Positions 43,325 through 55,088 of a stretch of DNA of 64,000 nt are shown here, piece after piece. Each line of letters begins with the position of its first letter. Within the stretch, counting starts at the first letter, position 1. The translations under genes were made by a program, and so were the position numbers. The stretch lies in contig NZ_AWOR01000078.1 of NCBI RefSeq assembly GCF_000761245.1, positions 310,001-374,000 on the forward strand, given 5' to 3'. Origin of the DNA: Comamonas testosteroni. Lineage in GTDB: Bacteria; Pseudomonadota; Gammaproteobacteria; Burkholderiales; Burkholderiaceae_C. Below the pieces are notes generated by a model. It did no database searches, was not told where the DNA came from, and saw nothing but the letters and a program-made list of their open reading frames with translations.

Positions 43325-44563
43325 TCAGCGAAGAATGCTGAGCATGGCCTGCAGCACAAAGGCGTTGATGATGTCGATGAAGAAGGCGCCGACCAGGGGC
43401 ACGATCAGAAAGGCCTTGTGCGACGGGCCGTACTGGTTGGTGATGGCCTGCATATTGGCAACGGCCGTGGGCGTGGCTCCCATGCCGAAGCCGCAGTGGC
43501 CGGCGGCCAGCACGGCGGCGTCATAGTTCTTGCCCATGATGCGGAAGGTCACGAACGCCGCATACAGCGTCATGACAATGGCTTGCGCGGCCAAGATGAC
43601 CATCAGCGGGCCGGCCAGGTCGGTCAGCTCCCACAGCTTGAGCGACAGCAGCGCGATGGCCAGATAGATGGACAGCGCGGCATTGCCGAAGACGTCGATG
43701 GCACGGTCAAAGACCTTGAAGCCGAACATATAGTCCAGCACGTTGCGGATGACCACGCCGCCGCCCAGCGCCCAGACAAAGGTAGGCAGCTGGATGACCG
43801 TTCCCATGGTCAGGCCGGTCATGAATTCGGCAAAGGCCAGGCAGCCCGCGAAGAGGGCCAGTGTCTCCACCGCCGCATCGGCCGTGATCAGGCGCGGAGC
43901 CTTGTTGGGCGACTCGAAGTTGGCGACCTCGCTGCCTTCGCTCACGGTGGGCGCATCGGCGCGCAGCTGCTCGGACTCGGTCAGCGGCTGGGCCAGTTGA
44001 TGGCGTGTGATCAGCCGCTTGGCCAGCGGGCCGCCCACCAGGCCGCCGATGACCAGACCGAAAGTGGCGCAGGCAATGCCCAGGGTGGTGGCTCCCGTGA
44101 GACCGTATTGGTTTTCCAGCACCGAGCCCCAGGCTCCGGCGGTGCCGTGGCCGCCCACCAGCGTGATGGAGCCCGCGACCAGGCCGATCAGCGGATCCAG
44201 TCCCAGCACGGTGGCCAGACTCACGCCCACGATGTTCTGCATCATGATGAAGACGGCAATCACGCCCAGGAAGAGGAACAGCGCCGAGCCGCCCTCACGC
44301 AGCTTGGCGAAGTTCGCGCTCAGGCCGATGGACGAGAAGAACACCAGCATGAACGCCGACTGCAGGCTGCCCTCGAAGCTCATTGCCAGTCCCGTGGTCT
44401 GATGCAGCATGAAGATGATGGCCGCCACGACCAGGCCGCCGGAGACGGGCTCGGGAATATTGAAGTCGCGCAGAAAGCGGATATGTCTTGTCATGAGCTT
44501 GCCAAGCATGAGCACAAGCACGGCCATGATGAGGGTGTAGTACGCGCCGAAGGTCACGTTCAT
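43325..44563 (-). CDS. gltS: Sodium/glutamate symporter GltS
   Basis: This 412-residue inner-membrane symporter imports glutamate with sodium. It has ten or more helices and two pseudo-symmetric GGHGTA/G-rich re-entrant loops: SITLVGGHGTAGAWGSV in the first half and LAAGHCGFGMGATPTAVANM in the second. The start MNVTFGAYYTLIMAVLVLMLG, ATG 44563, lies after AGGAGA. The frame stays open for about 450 bp upstream, but that sequence does not look like protein. It is divergent from metH and convergent with the PACE gene. Confidence 0.93.
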   Translation of the reverse strand: MNVTFGAYYTLIMAVLVLMLGKLMTRHIRFLRDFNIPEPVSGGLVVAAIIFMLHQTTGLAMSFEGSLQSAFMLVFFSSIGLSANFAKLREGGSALFLFLGVIAVFIMMQNIVGVSLATVLGLDPLIGLVAGSITLVGGHGTAGAWGSVLENQYGLTGATTLGIACATFGLVIGGLVGGPLAKRLITRHQLAQPLTESEQLRADAPTVSEGSEVANFESPNKAPRLITADAAVETLALFAGCLAFAEFMTGLTMGTVIQLPTFVWALGGGVVIRNVLDYMFGFKVFDRAIDVFGNAALSIYLAIALLSLKLWELTDLAGPLMVILAAQAIVMTLYAAFVTFRIMGKNYDAAVLAAGHCGFGMGATPTAVANMQAITNQYGPSHKAFLIVPLVGAFFIDIINAFVLQAMLSILR

Positions 44564-44984
44564 GAAGATCTCCTGGGTGGTTCCATGCAACGGCCGAATG
44601 GCCTGCCCGGTCATGGCTGGCAATCGGCGGTGCACGGCTGAGCACATGGACCAGACATTTGCTGTCGATGGTGCCAAAGACTCAAAGATAGGGGCTGTAG
44701 GTGCTTGTCCACTCATGGCAAGCGGACCCGTCGGTGCCGGGCTGCCTGAGAGCAGGAAAGCTGTGCGCGCCATTCCTTGCGGATGTGCACCATGTCGGGA
44801 ATATGCTTGAAATGAGATGGGTGCATTCGTGTTTTGCGAAATTACCTTTTGCCCTGCTCCTGTTTTTGGGGTGTGGAAAGTCGAATCTGCTATAGCCATC
44901 CGCAAAGAGCTCGCCTGCACAGCCGCGGGGCAAAGCGCCTTGAAGCCCTGATTGCCCGCCCTCGCCGTAGAATGACGGGCTTCA
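44564..44984. other. Intergenic region between gltS and the metH riboswitch, no gene seen
   Basis: These 421 bp hold the divergent promoters of gltS and metH. Frames across it are open on both strands but lack a ribosome-binding site and protein-like composition. I see no repeat or operator of note. Confidence 0.6.
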
Positions 44985-45086
44985 CCCCGAGGAGCGCTGC
45001 AGCAGGTCATCCCTGAGATGTTTGACCCGTCAGGCTCGGGGTCGCAGATCCGGTTGGCGATCTGCCTGCACTCCCAACGGCGCTCA
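44985..45086 (+). promoter_or_regulatory. S-adenosylhomocysteine (SAH) riboswitch
   Basis: The sequence carries the conserved SAH-riboswitch core CCCCGAGGAGCGCTGC followed by AGGCTCGGGG, which pair as P1 (44985-44991 with 45035-45041). P2 is GGTCA/TGACC (45005-45009 with 45023-45027). A third stem is GCAGATC/GATCTGC (45044-45050 with 45059-45065). The pseudoknot GAGCGC/GCGCTC joins 44992-44997 to 45080-45085. Such elements turn on SAH-recycling genes, including metH, when SAH accumulates. It ends 43 bases before the metH start. Confidence 0.93.
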
Positions 45087-45128
45087 CCTGTTTTCGATTC
45101 TGTTTCTGGTTTTCACACAGGTGAGCTG

Positions 45129-47888
<2,760 letters not shown>

Positions 47889-47917
47889 ACCCGCTTCACG
47901 GGCATGCTTTGCGAATG

Positions 47918-47946
47918 AAAAAAGCCAGGGTTGCCCCTGGCTTTTT
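47918..47946. terminator. Bidirectional intrinsic terminator
   Basis: A-run, GCCAGGG-TTGC-CCCTGGC stem and TTTTT, located between the convergent metH and gntR genes. Confidence 0.9.
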
Positions 47947-47963
47947 GGTTTGGAGAGCGTTGC

Positions 47964-48656
47964 TCAGAGGCGTTGCTTGAGCACGGGGGCGAGCGTGGCA
48001 CGCAGTCGGTCGCCGGGCTCTTCGGCCTCGGCCGCGCGGATTTCCAGCGAGCGCTCCACCGTGCCTATATGTTCCAGCAGCAGCGCCTTGGCACCCTCGG
48101 TGTCGCCGCGCTCCAGGGCGGCCACGATGCGTTCGTGCTCGGCGCAGGACTGGCTGGCGCTGTGCGTGGACTGGTAGAGCGTGGCAGCCAGGGTGGTGCG
48201 TGCCGTCAGATCGCGTAGCGTGTCGGCCAGCAGCCGGTGACCCATCTGTTCGGCCAGGCAGACATGAAAATCCGCAAGCAGGAAGGCGCGCGTGGCGCTG
48301 TCCGCACCGGCAATGGCTTTCTGCTCCTGGGCGATATGGCGGCGCAGCCTGGTGATGACGCGCTGCAGCGGCTTGCCGGCCTCCTGCAATATGCCGGTTT
48401 CGATGATCCGGCGGGCGGAGAACGCATCCATGGCCTCGGCGGCTGAGGGCTGGACCACATACCAGCCCCTGCGGGCCTGGACCTGGACAAAGCCACGCGC
48501 CTGCAGCTGCATCAGCGCTTCGCGCACCACGGTGCGGCTGACGTCGAAGTTGTTGGCCAGCTCCTGCTCTCCCAGCCGTTCGCCGGGTGCCAGTTTCTGG
48601 GCCAGGATGGCTTCGACGACGCGTTCCGCGATGTGCTGTGGAGAGGCAGGAGTCAT
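47964..48656 (-). CDS. GntR family regulator, FadR subfamily (FCD domain)
   Basis: This 230-residue regulator has an N-terminal winged helix (AERVVEAILAQKLAPGERLG, VSRTVVREALMQLQARGFV) and an all-helical FCD sensor with the metal/ligand residues typical of organic-acid sensors (DFHVCLAEQMGHRLL, CAEHERIVAALERGD). It begins eight bases after the dctA stop and is probably cotranscribed. The strong palindrome upstream of dctA is the best candidate operator, implying control of dctA and of itself by a dicarboxylate. Confidence 0.88.
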   Translation of the reverse strand: MTPASPQHIAERVVEAILAQKLAPGERLGEQELANNFDVSRTVVREALMQLQARGFVQVQARRGWYVVQPSAAEAMDAFSARRIIETGILQEAGKPLQRVITRLRRHIAQEQKAIAGADSATRAFLLADFHVCLAEQMGHRLLADTLRDLTARTTLAATLYQSTHSASQSCAEHERIVAALERGDTEGAKALLLEHIGTVERSLEIRAAEAEEPGDRLRATLAPVLKQRL

Positions 48657-48664
48657 TGCTTGGT

Positions 48665-50005
48665 TCAGTGGCTGGAGTGAGGGATGGGGACGATGACAGG
48701 CGGCACCATAGCAGATGCAGGCTCTTCGTCCTCGATCCGGGGCTCGGCCTTGCCGTCAAGTACCGCATGGGCACGTTCGCGGTCGATGTCGCCTTCCCAG
48801 GCGGCGATGGCCACGGTGGCCACGCAGTTGCCGATCAGATTGCCCAGAGCGCGTGCAATGCCCATGAACCAGTCCACCGACAGCACCAGCACCAGGCCGA
48901 TCGCAGGGATGGCGGGGATGGCATGCAGGGTGGCGGCCAGCACCACGATGGCCGAGCCCGGTACGCCGTGCGCGCCCTTGGAAGTCACCAGTGCGATGGC
49001 CAGAATGGTCAGCAGGTCGGACATGCTGATCGGGGTGTTGGTGGCCTGGGCGATGAAGACCGCAGCCAGCGTGATGTAGATGGAGAACGCGTCCAGGTTG
49101 AACGAGTAGCCGGTGGGAATCACCAGGCCCACGGTGGAGTCGCGCACACCCATGTTGCGCAGCTTGGCCATGATCTGGGGCAGCACGCTGTCGGAGGAGG
49201 TGGTCGCGAAGACGATGGTCAGCTCCTCGCGCAGATAGCGCAGCAGCTTGATCAGGCTGAAGCCCGACAGGCGCATCACCAGGCCCAGCACCACGAACAC
49301 GAAGAGCAGCACCGAGACGTAGAACAGCGCCACCAGCATGCCTAGCTGCTTGAGCGAGCCTATGCCGTACTGGCCCACGGTGAAGGAGATGGCGCCCAGA
49401 ACGCCCAGCGGTGCCAGCTTGATGATGATGCCCATGACCTTGAACAGGGCCATGGACAAGGTGTCCACCAGCTCGGAGACGGGCTTGCCGCGCTCGCCCA
49501 GCATGGTCAGCGCGCAGCCGAACAGTACGGCGAACAGCAGCACCTGCAGCACGTCGCCCTTGGCGAAGGCCTCCACCACGGTGGTGGGAATGAGCTTCAT
49601 GAGAAAGTCCACCGTGCCGCCGCTGGTCAGCTTGTCGGCATTGCTGGCGTAGGCCGCCATGGCCGAGGCGTCGAGCTTGCTGGTGTCCACGTTCATGCCC
49701 ACGCCGGGCTCGAAGACAAAGGCCAGCACCAGGCCCATGCCCAGGGCGATGGTGGTCAGCACCTCGAAATAGATCAGGGCCTTGACGCCCACGCGACCGA
49801 CGCGCTTGAGGTCGCCCGCGCCGGCAATGCCGTGCACGACCACGCAGAACACCAGTATGGGAATGATCATCTTGATGAGCTTGATGAAGCCATCGCCCAG
49901 GGGTTTGAGTTTCACGGCCCATTCAGGGGCCAGCAGTCCGGCGAGCACACCCAGTATGAGTGCGATCACCACCTGTCCGAACAGTGATCTGACAAAGCGG
50001 CGCAT
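48665..50005 (-). CDS. dctA: C4-dicarboxylate transporter DctA
   Basis: This 446-residue sodium- or proton-coupled importer takes up succinate, fumarate or malate. It is a member of the SDF/DAACS family with eight helices and two re-entrant hairpins. FIKLIKMIIPILVFCVVVHG, HP1 in FATTSSDSVLPQIM, helix 7 GYSFNLDAFSIYITLAAVF and HP2 SKGAHGVPGSAIVVLAATL are present. ATG 50005 gives the normal DctA start MRRFVRSLFGQVV. The C-terminus has an extra Pro-rich tail. It heads the dctA-gntR operon behind a 34-bp palindrome. Confidence 0.93.
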   Translation of the reverse strand: MRRFVRSLFGQVVIALILGVLAGLLAPEWAVKLKPLGDGFIKLIKMIIPILVFCVVVHGIAGAGDLKRVGRVGVKALIYFEVLTTIALGMGLVLAFVFEPGVGMNVDTSKLDASAMAAYASNADKLTSGGTVDFLMKLIPTTVVEAFAKGDVLQVLLFAVLFGCALTMLGERGKPVSELVDTLSMALFKVMGIIIKLAPLGVLGAISFTVGQYGIGSLKQLGMLVALFYVSVLLFVFVVLGLVMRLSGFSLIKLLRYLREELTIVFATTSSDSVLPQIMAKLRNMGVRDSTVGLVIPTGYSFNLDAFSIYITLAAVFIAQATNTPISMSDLLTILAIALVTSKGAHGVPGSAIVVLAATLHAIPAIPAIGLVLVLSVDWFMGIARALGNLIGNCVATVAIAAWEGDIDRERAHAVLDGKAEPRIEDEEPASAMVPPVIVPIPHSSH

Positions 50006-50030
50006 AGTCGTCTTTCGCAAGTTGTGGAAT

Positions 50031-50064
50031 CTTGTATGCAAGTTGGTTGCAACTTGCATACAAG
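50031..50064. promoter_or_regulatory. 34-bp perfect palindrome upstream of dctA: candidate double GntR operator
   Basis: Two 15-base arms, CTTGTATGCAAGTTG and CAACTTGCATACAAG, are exact complements around GTTG. Each arm itself holds an almost palindromic 12-bp box (CTTGTATGCAAG, CTTGCATACAAG), the two being 22 bp apart centre to centre. FadR-type GntR proteins bind short TTGTATNCAA-like palindromes. It lies 26 bp before the dctA ATG. Confidence 0.7.
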
Positions 50065-50252
50065 AATGTAGGCAAGCGAAAGGCGTGCCAGCAGAGGGTA
50101 TTCCTGCAGATTTCCGTAATTTCGAAGAGGGTCAGCCCTGACTTTCATGCATGAAATCGGGGTGGCTGTCCGTCCTGGTGCGAGATCGGCAGCCTGTGTG
50201 CACGCGTGTGGTGCGCGGGAGGGGAGCGTGCCCAAAGCTTGGGCACCAGGGT

Positions 50253-51698
50253 CTACAGCAGCGGGCTCAGGGCGCCCAGCAGGTTGTCCCAGATGCGTTT
50301 CCACCAGCGGGTGGCACGCACTTGTTCCAGCGTCACCGCATCGGAGTCGCGCAGATAGCTTTGCTGGCGCTGACGGATGGCCTCGGTGGTGGCTTCGTCG
50401 TGCAGCAGCACATTGTTCTCGAAGTTCAGGTCAAAGCTGCGCAGATCCAGATTCGTTGAGCCGATCAGGCTGACCGAGCCGTCCAGGCACAGGGTCTTGG
50501 CATGCAGCAGGCCGGGGCGGAATTCGTGGATATGGACGCCGGCGCTCAGCAGCCGCCAGTAGTGGCTGCGACTGACGGCGCCGACTATCCAGGAGTCATT
50601 GCGGGCGGGCAGGATCAGCGTGACCTGCACCTGGCGCAGCGCGGCGGCGCACAAGGCATCGAGCACCGTGCTGTCGGGCACGAAGTAGGGGGTGGAGATC
50701 ACGACCTCGCGCTGCGCACAGGCCAGCAGGCTGGCAACCAGCTGGGGTGTTGAGCGTGCTCTTTCCGTCGGCCCCTCGGCAATCGCAACGGCATGGAAGC
50801 CGTCGTCAGCGGCAGCGCCGGCCTCGGCCTCGGTTGCCGGTGGTTCAAGGCTCGCATCGGACTGCGCCCAGTCGCTGGCAAAAGCCTGCTGCATCTGCGT
50901 GGCCACGGGGCCCTGAAGGCGCAGCATGATGTCCACCCAGGGGGCATAGCGAGCCTTGATGTGAAAGCCCTCGTCGGCGCAGTTCTGGCTGCCGCAATAG
51001 TTGATCCTGCCGTCTATGAGCGTGATCTTGCGGTGGTTGCGCAGGTCGATGCGGCTGGTCAGCATCACCTTGAGCAGATTGCTGATGGGCAGGGCAATGG
51101 CCAGGTGCACGCCGGCCTGCTGCATCTGCTGCCACAGTGGCGAGCGCGTCAGTGCGCGCGATCCCAGTCCGTCGACCATGGCACGGCAGGTCACGCCGCG
51201 CTGCGCGGCACGCATCAGGGCATGGGCCATATCGGTGCCGGTCCTGTCGTCGAGCCAGATGTAGTACAGCACATTGATCTCGTGGTGCGCGGCATCCATG
51301 TCGGCCAGCATCTGCGCACGGGCATGTGCGCCATCGCGCATCAGCTCGGCCCTGTGGCCGGGCAGCGGCACAAAGCCGTTGATGGACGAGGCATAGCGGA
51401 AGGCCGGCAGCCATTGATCGGGAATGGCCGGCAGTGCCTGCGGGCTGCGGCCGGCATCAGTCGCGGCGCTGCTCCGGGACTGGCAGAACTCGCGCACATT
51501 GAGTCTTCTGCGGCCTGGTACGCGGCCCAGGGCCACCTCGCCAAACAGGTAGTACAGCAGGCAGCTCACATAGGGCAGCAGCACGATGACCATGAGCCAG
51601 GCCAGCCGCACGTCGGGCCGCATGTCCCGGCGCAACAGGATGCGCAGGCCGAAGCCGGCAATCAGCAATACATGAAGAGTCAGCAGCAGCCAGGTCAT
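50253..51698 (-). CDS. cls: Cardiolipin synthase (ClsA-like)
   Basis: This membrane phospholipase D-family enzyme joins two phosphatidylglycerols into cardiolipin. The 481-residue protein starts with two membrane helices (~1-22 and ~31-52) and PLDNs motif PGRRRLNVREF. The first HKD motif is His222-Lys224-Asp229 (NHRKITLIDGRINYCGSQN), the second His399-Lys401-Asp406 (HAKTLCLDGSVSLIGSTN). Both are complete, so the enzyme should be active. ATG 51698 gives the usual N-terminal helix. It is divergent from amt. Confidence 0.92.
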   Translation of the reverse strand: MTWLLLTLHVLLIAGFGLRILLRRDMRPDVRLAWLMVIVLLPYVSCLLYYLFGEVALGRVPGRRRLNVREFCQSRSSAATDAGRSPQALPAIPDQWLPAFRYASSINGFVPLPGHRAELMRDGAHARAQMLADMDAAHHEINVLYYIWLDDRTGTDMAHALMRAAQRGVTCRAMVDGLGSRALTRSPLWQQMQQAGVHLAIALPISNLLKVMLTSRIDLRNHRKITLIDGRINYCGSQNCADEGFHIKARYAPWVDIMLRLQGPVATQMQQAFASDWAQSDASLEPPATEAEAGAAADDGFHAVAIAEGPTERARSTPQLVASLLACAQREVVISTPYFVPDSTVLDALCAAALRQVQVTLILPARNDSWIVGAVSRSHYWRLLSAGVHIHEFRPGLLHAKTLCLDGSVSLIGSTNLDLRSFDLNFENNVLLHDEATTEAIRQRQQSYLRDSDAVTLEQVRATRWWKRIWDNLLGALSPLL

Positions 51699-51906
51699 GA
51701 ATCAGTGCAGCAACGATGGACCTTGTCGAGCATAACGGGCTCAGGCTTGAGCACAAGCTGCCCGTCGTGGTTCTCACGAAACAGGCGCAAAGGCCTTGAT
51801 GGGTCAGAGCACGCTGCTATCCATCATGAAGCATCGACAGATCAACATGGCGCTGGCATGGAACCTGCTTCCTTCTTTGTCAAAGCAAACAAGCAGGGGG
51901 GAGTGC

Positions 51907-53139
51907 ATGGAAATGGTGCCATTGACTGCCATCGACAAGGCAGATACGGGTTGGGTCATGGTCGCGTCGGCGCTGGTCTTGCTGATGACCTTGCCGGGCA
52001 TCGCCCTGTTCTATGCGGGGCTGGTGCGGCGCAAGAATGTGGTCAACACCATGGTGGCCGTGTTCGCAGTGGCCTGTGTGGTGACCCTGACCTGGTTCGG
52101 CCTGGGCTACTCGCTCGCGTTCACCGCCGATTCTCCCTGGCTAGGCAATCTGGGACGCGCCTGGTTTGCCTCGCTGCACTTCGACGGCCGGCGCAGCGTG
52201 ATCTCGGTCAGCCATCTGGCGCCGCATTTGCCAGAAGCAGCCTATGCCCTGTTCCAGACCGCATTCGCCATCATCACCACCTCGCTGATCGTGGGGGCCG
52301 TGGTCGAGCGCATGCGCTTTGCGGCCCTGCTGGTGTTTGCCGCGTTGTGGAGCGTGGTGGTCTACGCTCCGGTGGCGCACTGGGTGTGGGAGAGCGGCGG
52401 CTGGCTGAACCAGCTGGGCGCACTGGACTTTGCCGGTGGTGCCGTGGTGCATGTGAACGCGGGCGTGGCGGCACTGGTCTGTGCCTTCATGATGGGGCGC
52501 AGGCGTGGCTATGGCACCGAGCCATTCGAGCCGCACAGCCTGGGCTGGACGGCCATGGGCACGGCGCTGCTGCTGTTCGGCTGGTTCGGCTTCAATGCCG
52601 GATCAGCCCTGTCCGCCGACGGGCGTGCAGCTCTGGCCTTTGTGGTCACGCTGGTGGCGGCCTCGGCCGCCGGGCTGGCATGGATGGTGGTGGAGTGGCT
52701 GGTTCGCGGCGCTCCGACCTTGCTGGGCCTGCTCTCGGGCATGGTGGGCGGTTTGGTCGCCATCACTCCTGCCGCTGGTTTTGTGCAGGTGGGAAGTGCG
52801 GTGTGGATAGGCCTGATTGCGGGCGCCGTCTGTTTCTGGGGCGCAACCTGGCTCAAGCGCAGGCTGGGGGCCGACGACTCGCTCGATGTCTTCGGCGTGC
52901 ATGGCGTGGGAGGCATTGCCGGCTCCATCCTCACGGCGGTGTTTGCCGACCCCCTGATTGCCGGCCCAGGCGCCACGGTGCTGAATCAGCTGATTGCGGT
53001 GGCCGCGGTGGCTGCCTACAGCGGCGCAGCCACGGCCGGGGTGCTGGTGCTGATCCGTCTGCTGATGCCGTTGCGGGTGGATGCCGTGCAGGAAATGGAG
53101 GGCCTGGATATCAGCCTGCATCTGGAGCGTCAGCACTAG
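51907..53139 (+). CDS. amt: Ammonium transporter Amt
   Basis: This trimeric inner-membrane channel takes up ammonium. The 410-residue protein has eleven helices, DTGWVMVASALVLLMTLPGI at the start, DFAGGAVVHVNAGVAALV with the first pore histidine, and FGVHGVGGIAGSI with the second. The N-terminal signal-like helix of many AmtB proteins is missing. Starting at an in-frame ATG at 51847 would add 20 residues, but ATG 51907 has GGGGGAG five bases upstream. No glnK gene is adjacent, unusual for amt. A small gene follows after 26 bases. Confidence 0.92.
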   Translation: MEMVPLTAIDKADTGWVMVASALVLLMTLPGIALFYAGLVRRKNVVNTMVAVFAVACVVTLTWFGLGYSLAFTADSPWLGNLGRAWFASLHFDGRRSVISVSHLAPHLPEAAYALFQTAFAIITTSLIVGAVVERMRFAALLVFAALWSVVVYAPVAHWVWESGGWLNQLGALDFAGGAVVHVNAGVAALVCAFMMGRRRGYGTEPFEPHSLGWTAMGTALLLFGWFGFNAGSALSADGRAALAFVVTLVAASAAGLAWMVVEWLVRGAPTLLGLLSGMVGGLVAITPAAGFVQVGSAVWIGLIAGAVCFWGATWLKRRLGADDSLDVFGVHGVGGIAGSILTAVFADPLIAGPGATVLNQLIAVAAVAAYSGAATAGVLVLIRLLMPLRVDAVQEMEGLDISLHLERQH

Positions 53140-53165
53140 TGGTCCATCAAAGACAGGAGCGGTGT

Positions 53166-53486
53166 ATGGAGGACAGCGAACGAGTGGCGGTGGCTGCACA
53201 TCTGCATGTGGTGTTGCGCCGCAAGACGGGCCGGGTGACCGATACCGAATGGATGGCCTGCAACCAGGCCTATGCACAGGCCATGGTGGCTTTTGCGCTG
53301 GAGCATGCGCGAGAGCAACAGGACGAGGAGCTGGCGCGCCTGGCCCGGCGTCTGCACGACAGCTGGAGCGGCGACAAGCCCCGGCATGCAGCGCCTGCCG
53401 AGACCGCGCAGAGCGATGGCTCCGTCACCGCCAAGGCTGCCGAGATACTGCGTACCTCGGCACGCTATATCGGCGGCCTGCGCTGA
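53166..53486 (+). CDS. Small protein of unknown function downstream of amt
   Basis: This 106-residue soluble protein is mostly helical and charged: VAVAAHLHVVLRRKTGRVTD, NQAYAQAMVAFALEHAREQ, then a Ser/Ala-rich linker and AAEILRTSARYIGGLR. I recognise no family. The ATG at 53166 follows AGGAG by six bases and lies 26 bases after the amt stop, so it is likely cotranscribed. It is hidden at the end of a much longer open frame that is antisense or out-of-frame to cls and amt, so automatic callers could merge or miss it. A link to ammonium transport is only contextual. Confidence 0.7.
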   Translation: MEDSERVAVAAHLHVVLRRKTGRVTDTEWMACNQAYAQAMVAFALEHAREQQDEELARLARRLHDSWSGDKPRHAAPAETAQSDGSVTAKAAEILRTSARYIGGLR

Positions 53487-53590
53487 GGCACAAGCCGGAT
53501 CTGAGGCCGGGACGGCTTGGTGCCACAGATCACAAGGCCTGTGATCCCTGGCAGTCCGCTGCAGCTGGCCGTGCCGGCAACGAGCCTGGA

Positions 53591-54955
53591 CTATTGCTTT
53601 TTCAGCTCGGCAATATAGGCATCGCGGGCCTTCACGCCATCGGCTGTGAAGTCGGTGAAAACGCCGTCAATGCCCAGGCGGTAGTAGGCCAGATATTCCT
53701 GCAGCGGGTCGCCCTTGAAGATGCCCGCGAGCCGGCTGGCTTCGCTGCGGAAGGTGAAGCTGTGCACCACCAGGCCGGCCTTGTGCGCATTGGCGATCAG
53801 GCCGGTGTCCTTGAGCGTGTTGACGTCCTTGAGGCCTGCGCCGTCCTTGTAGGGAGCGACGGAGTGGGCCAGCACCTGGGGTTTCCAGGGGCCGATGCCG
53901 TCGGCATAGGTCTTGATCTCGGCCAGACCTGCCGGCGTCTGCATGACCGCGAAGGTGCGCGCATCGCCGGCCAGAGTCCAGCTATAGGGGCGGCCGCTGA
54001 TGAAGGTCCATTCGTCGGCGGTGATATAGCCTACGGAGCCGTCCCTGAAGTTGTAGTCGTTGCCGTCAATCAGCTGCACCCCCTTGGCCCGCATGCCCGC
54101 CTTGCGCAGATACTTCAGGCTGTCGGGGTCGAAGCTCTGGATGTAGATGGGCGCTTCCTTGCGGTTGAGGTTGTTTCTGTCCAGCAGCGCCATCACGGCA
54201 TCTTCGAACGGGTGCTCGCCCGTGCCGCAGCTGTTGGCAATGGCCTGCTGGTTGTTCCAGTAAGGATTCTTGGTCTCGGCGTAGACGGCAATCGTGCGGC
54301 CTGCCGCCTTGCCCTTGGCCAGCGCGATATCGATCACATCCTGTGCGCTGATCAGTGGCAGCTTGCCATTCCATTCGGTGGGGCGATCGGCGCGGTTGTC
54401 CAACGTCGTGCCGCCAAACAGCGTGCGCAGCTCATGCAGGGTGAAGTCCGAGATGGACCAGTCGCCGGTGTGGTCCTCGCCATCGACCACCAGAGCCTGC
54501 AGCACCGACTTCTGATTGTTCGGGTCGATGCGGTCGCTCAGGTACTGCGCGGGGCCGTTGGCGGCAATGGCCGGGTACTTCACGTTGACCATCACGCCGA
54601 GCGTGTTGCGCTTGCGGCCCGCCACATAGGCATTGATCTTGGCGACCTCGGCGATATTGGTGCTGTCGCTGAGCCAGGCGTTGTGGCGTGCCACCAACTG
54701 GCAGTCGCGGCTCAGGTGCATGTCCAGCTCGATCATGTCGGCACCGGCATCAATGGCTTTCTCATACGCCATCTGTGTCTGCTCGGGGTACAGCCCCGAA
54801 TAGCCGCGGTGGGCGATGACCTGGGGCTGCTTGCCGTCCAGCGTCAGAAATTGCGGCGCAGGCGCTGGTGCCGGGCCGTCTCCGCCGCCACAGGCGCTCA
54901 GGGCAAAGGCGGCAAGCAAGGTAAGAGCAAAGACGGGGTGGTGGGTATGGGACAT
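53591..54955 (-). CDS. Glycerophosphodiester phosphodiesterase lipoprotein (GlpQ-like)
   Basis: This 454-residue secreted enzyme would hydrolyse glycerophosphodiesters to glycerol 3-phosphate. A lipoprotein signal (VFALTLLAAFALSACGGG, Cys at ~25) targets it to an envelope membrane. The GDPD barrel has the catalytic AHRGYSGLYPEQT and metal ligands in ELDMHLSRDCQLVARHN. The barrel is longer than GlpQ because of inserts between ~100 and 250. ATG 54955 gives the best signal peptide; ATG 54967 or 54985 are alternatives without ribosome-binding sites. It follows trpB on the same strand after a strong stem-loop. Confidence 0.87.
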   Translation of the reverse strand: MSHTHHPVFALTLLAAFALSACGGGDGPAPAPAPQFLTLDGKQPQVIAHRGYSGLYPEQTQMAYEKAIDAGADMIELDMHLSRDCQLVARHNAWLSDSTNIAEVAKINAYVAGRKRNTLGVMVNVKYPAIAANGPAQYLSDRIDPNNQKSVLQALVVDGEDHTGDWSISDFTLHELRTLFGGTTLDNRADRPTEWNGKLPLISAQDVIDIALAKGKAAGRTIAVYAETKNPYWNNQQAIANSCGTGEHPFEDAVMALLDRNNLNRKEAPIYIQSFDPDSLKYLRKAGMRAKGVQLIDGNDYNFRDGSVGYITADEWTFISGRPYSWTLAGDARTFAVMQTPAGLAEIKTYADGIGPWKPQVLAHSVAPYKDGAGLKDVNTLKDTGLIANAHKAGLVVHSFTFRSEASRLAGIFKGDPLQEYLAYYRLGIDGVFTDFTADGVKARDAYIAELKKQ

Positions 54956-55045
54956 GGGTTCAGGCATGGATGGAGATCGCCTCATGCTTGCGGTTGTTGA
55001 TGACGGTTGTGTGACCGTGCCCTCAGAGCGTGTTCACGCTCCGAA

Positions 55046-55076
55046 GCACAGGGCTGCCGGGGCGGCAGCCCTGTGC
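55046..55076. other. Strong stem-loop between trpB and the GDPD gene
   Basis: A perfect 13-bp stem GCACAGGGCTGCC/GGCAGCCCTGTGC closes a five-base loop. No T-run follows on either strand, so it may be a 3' stabiliser or a factor-aided terminator. Confidence 0.6.
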
Positions 55077-55088
55077 GGGATGAGGCTG

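Noticed and set aside
44564-45010. 450-bp upstream extension of GltS
   Set aside because: The N-terminus of GltS begins at 44563 after AGGAGA; the extension lacks family similarity and overlaps the riboswitch.
50793-53150. Long plus-strand frame antisense to cls and out of frame with amt
   Set aside because: Only its last 106 codons (from 53166) look like protein and have a ribosome-binding site; the rest conflicts with two clear genes.
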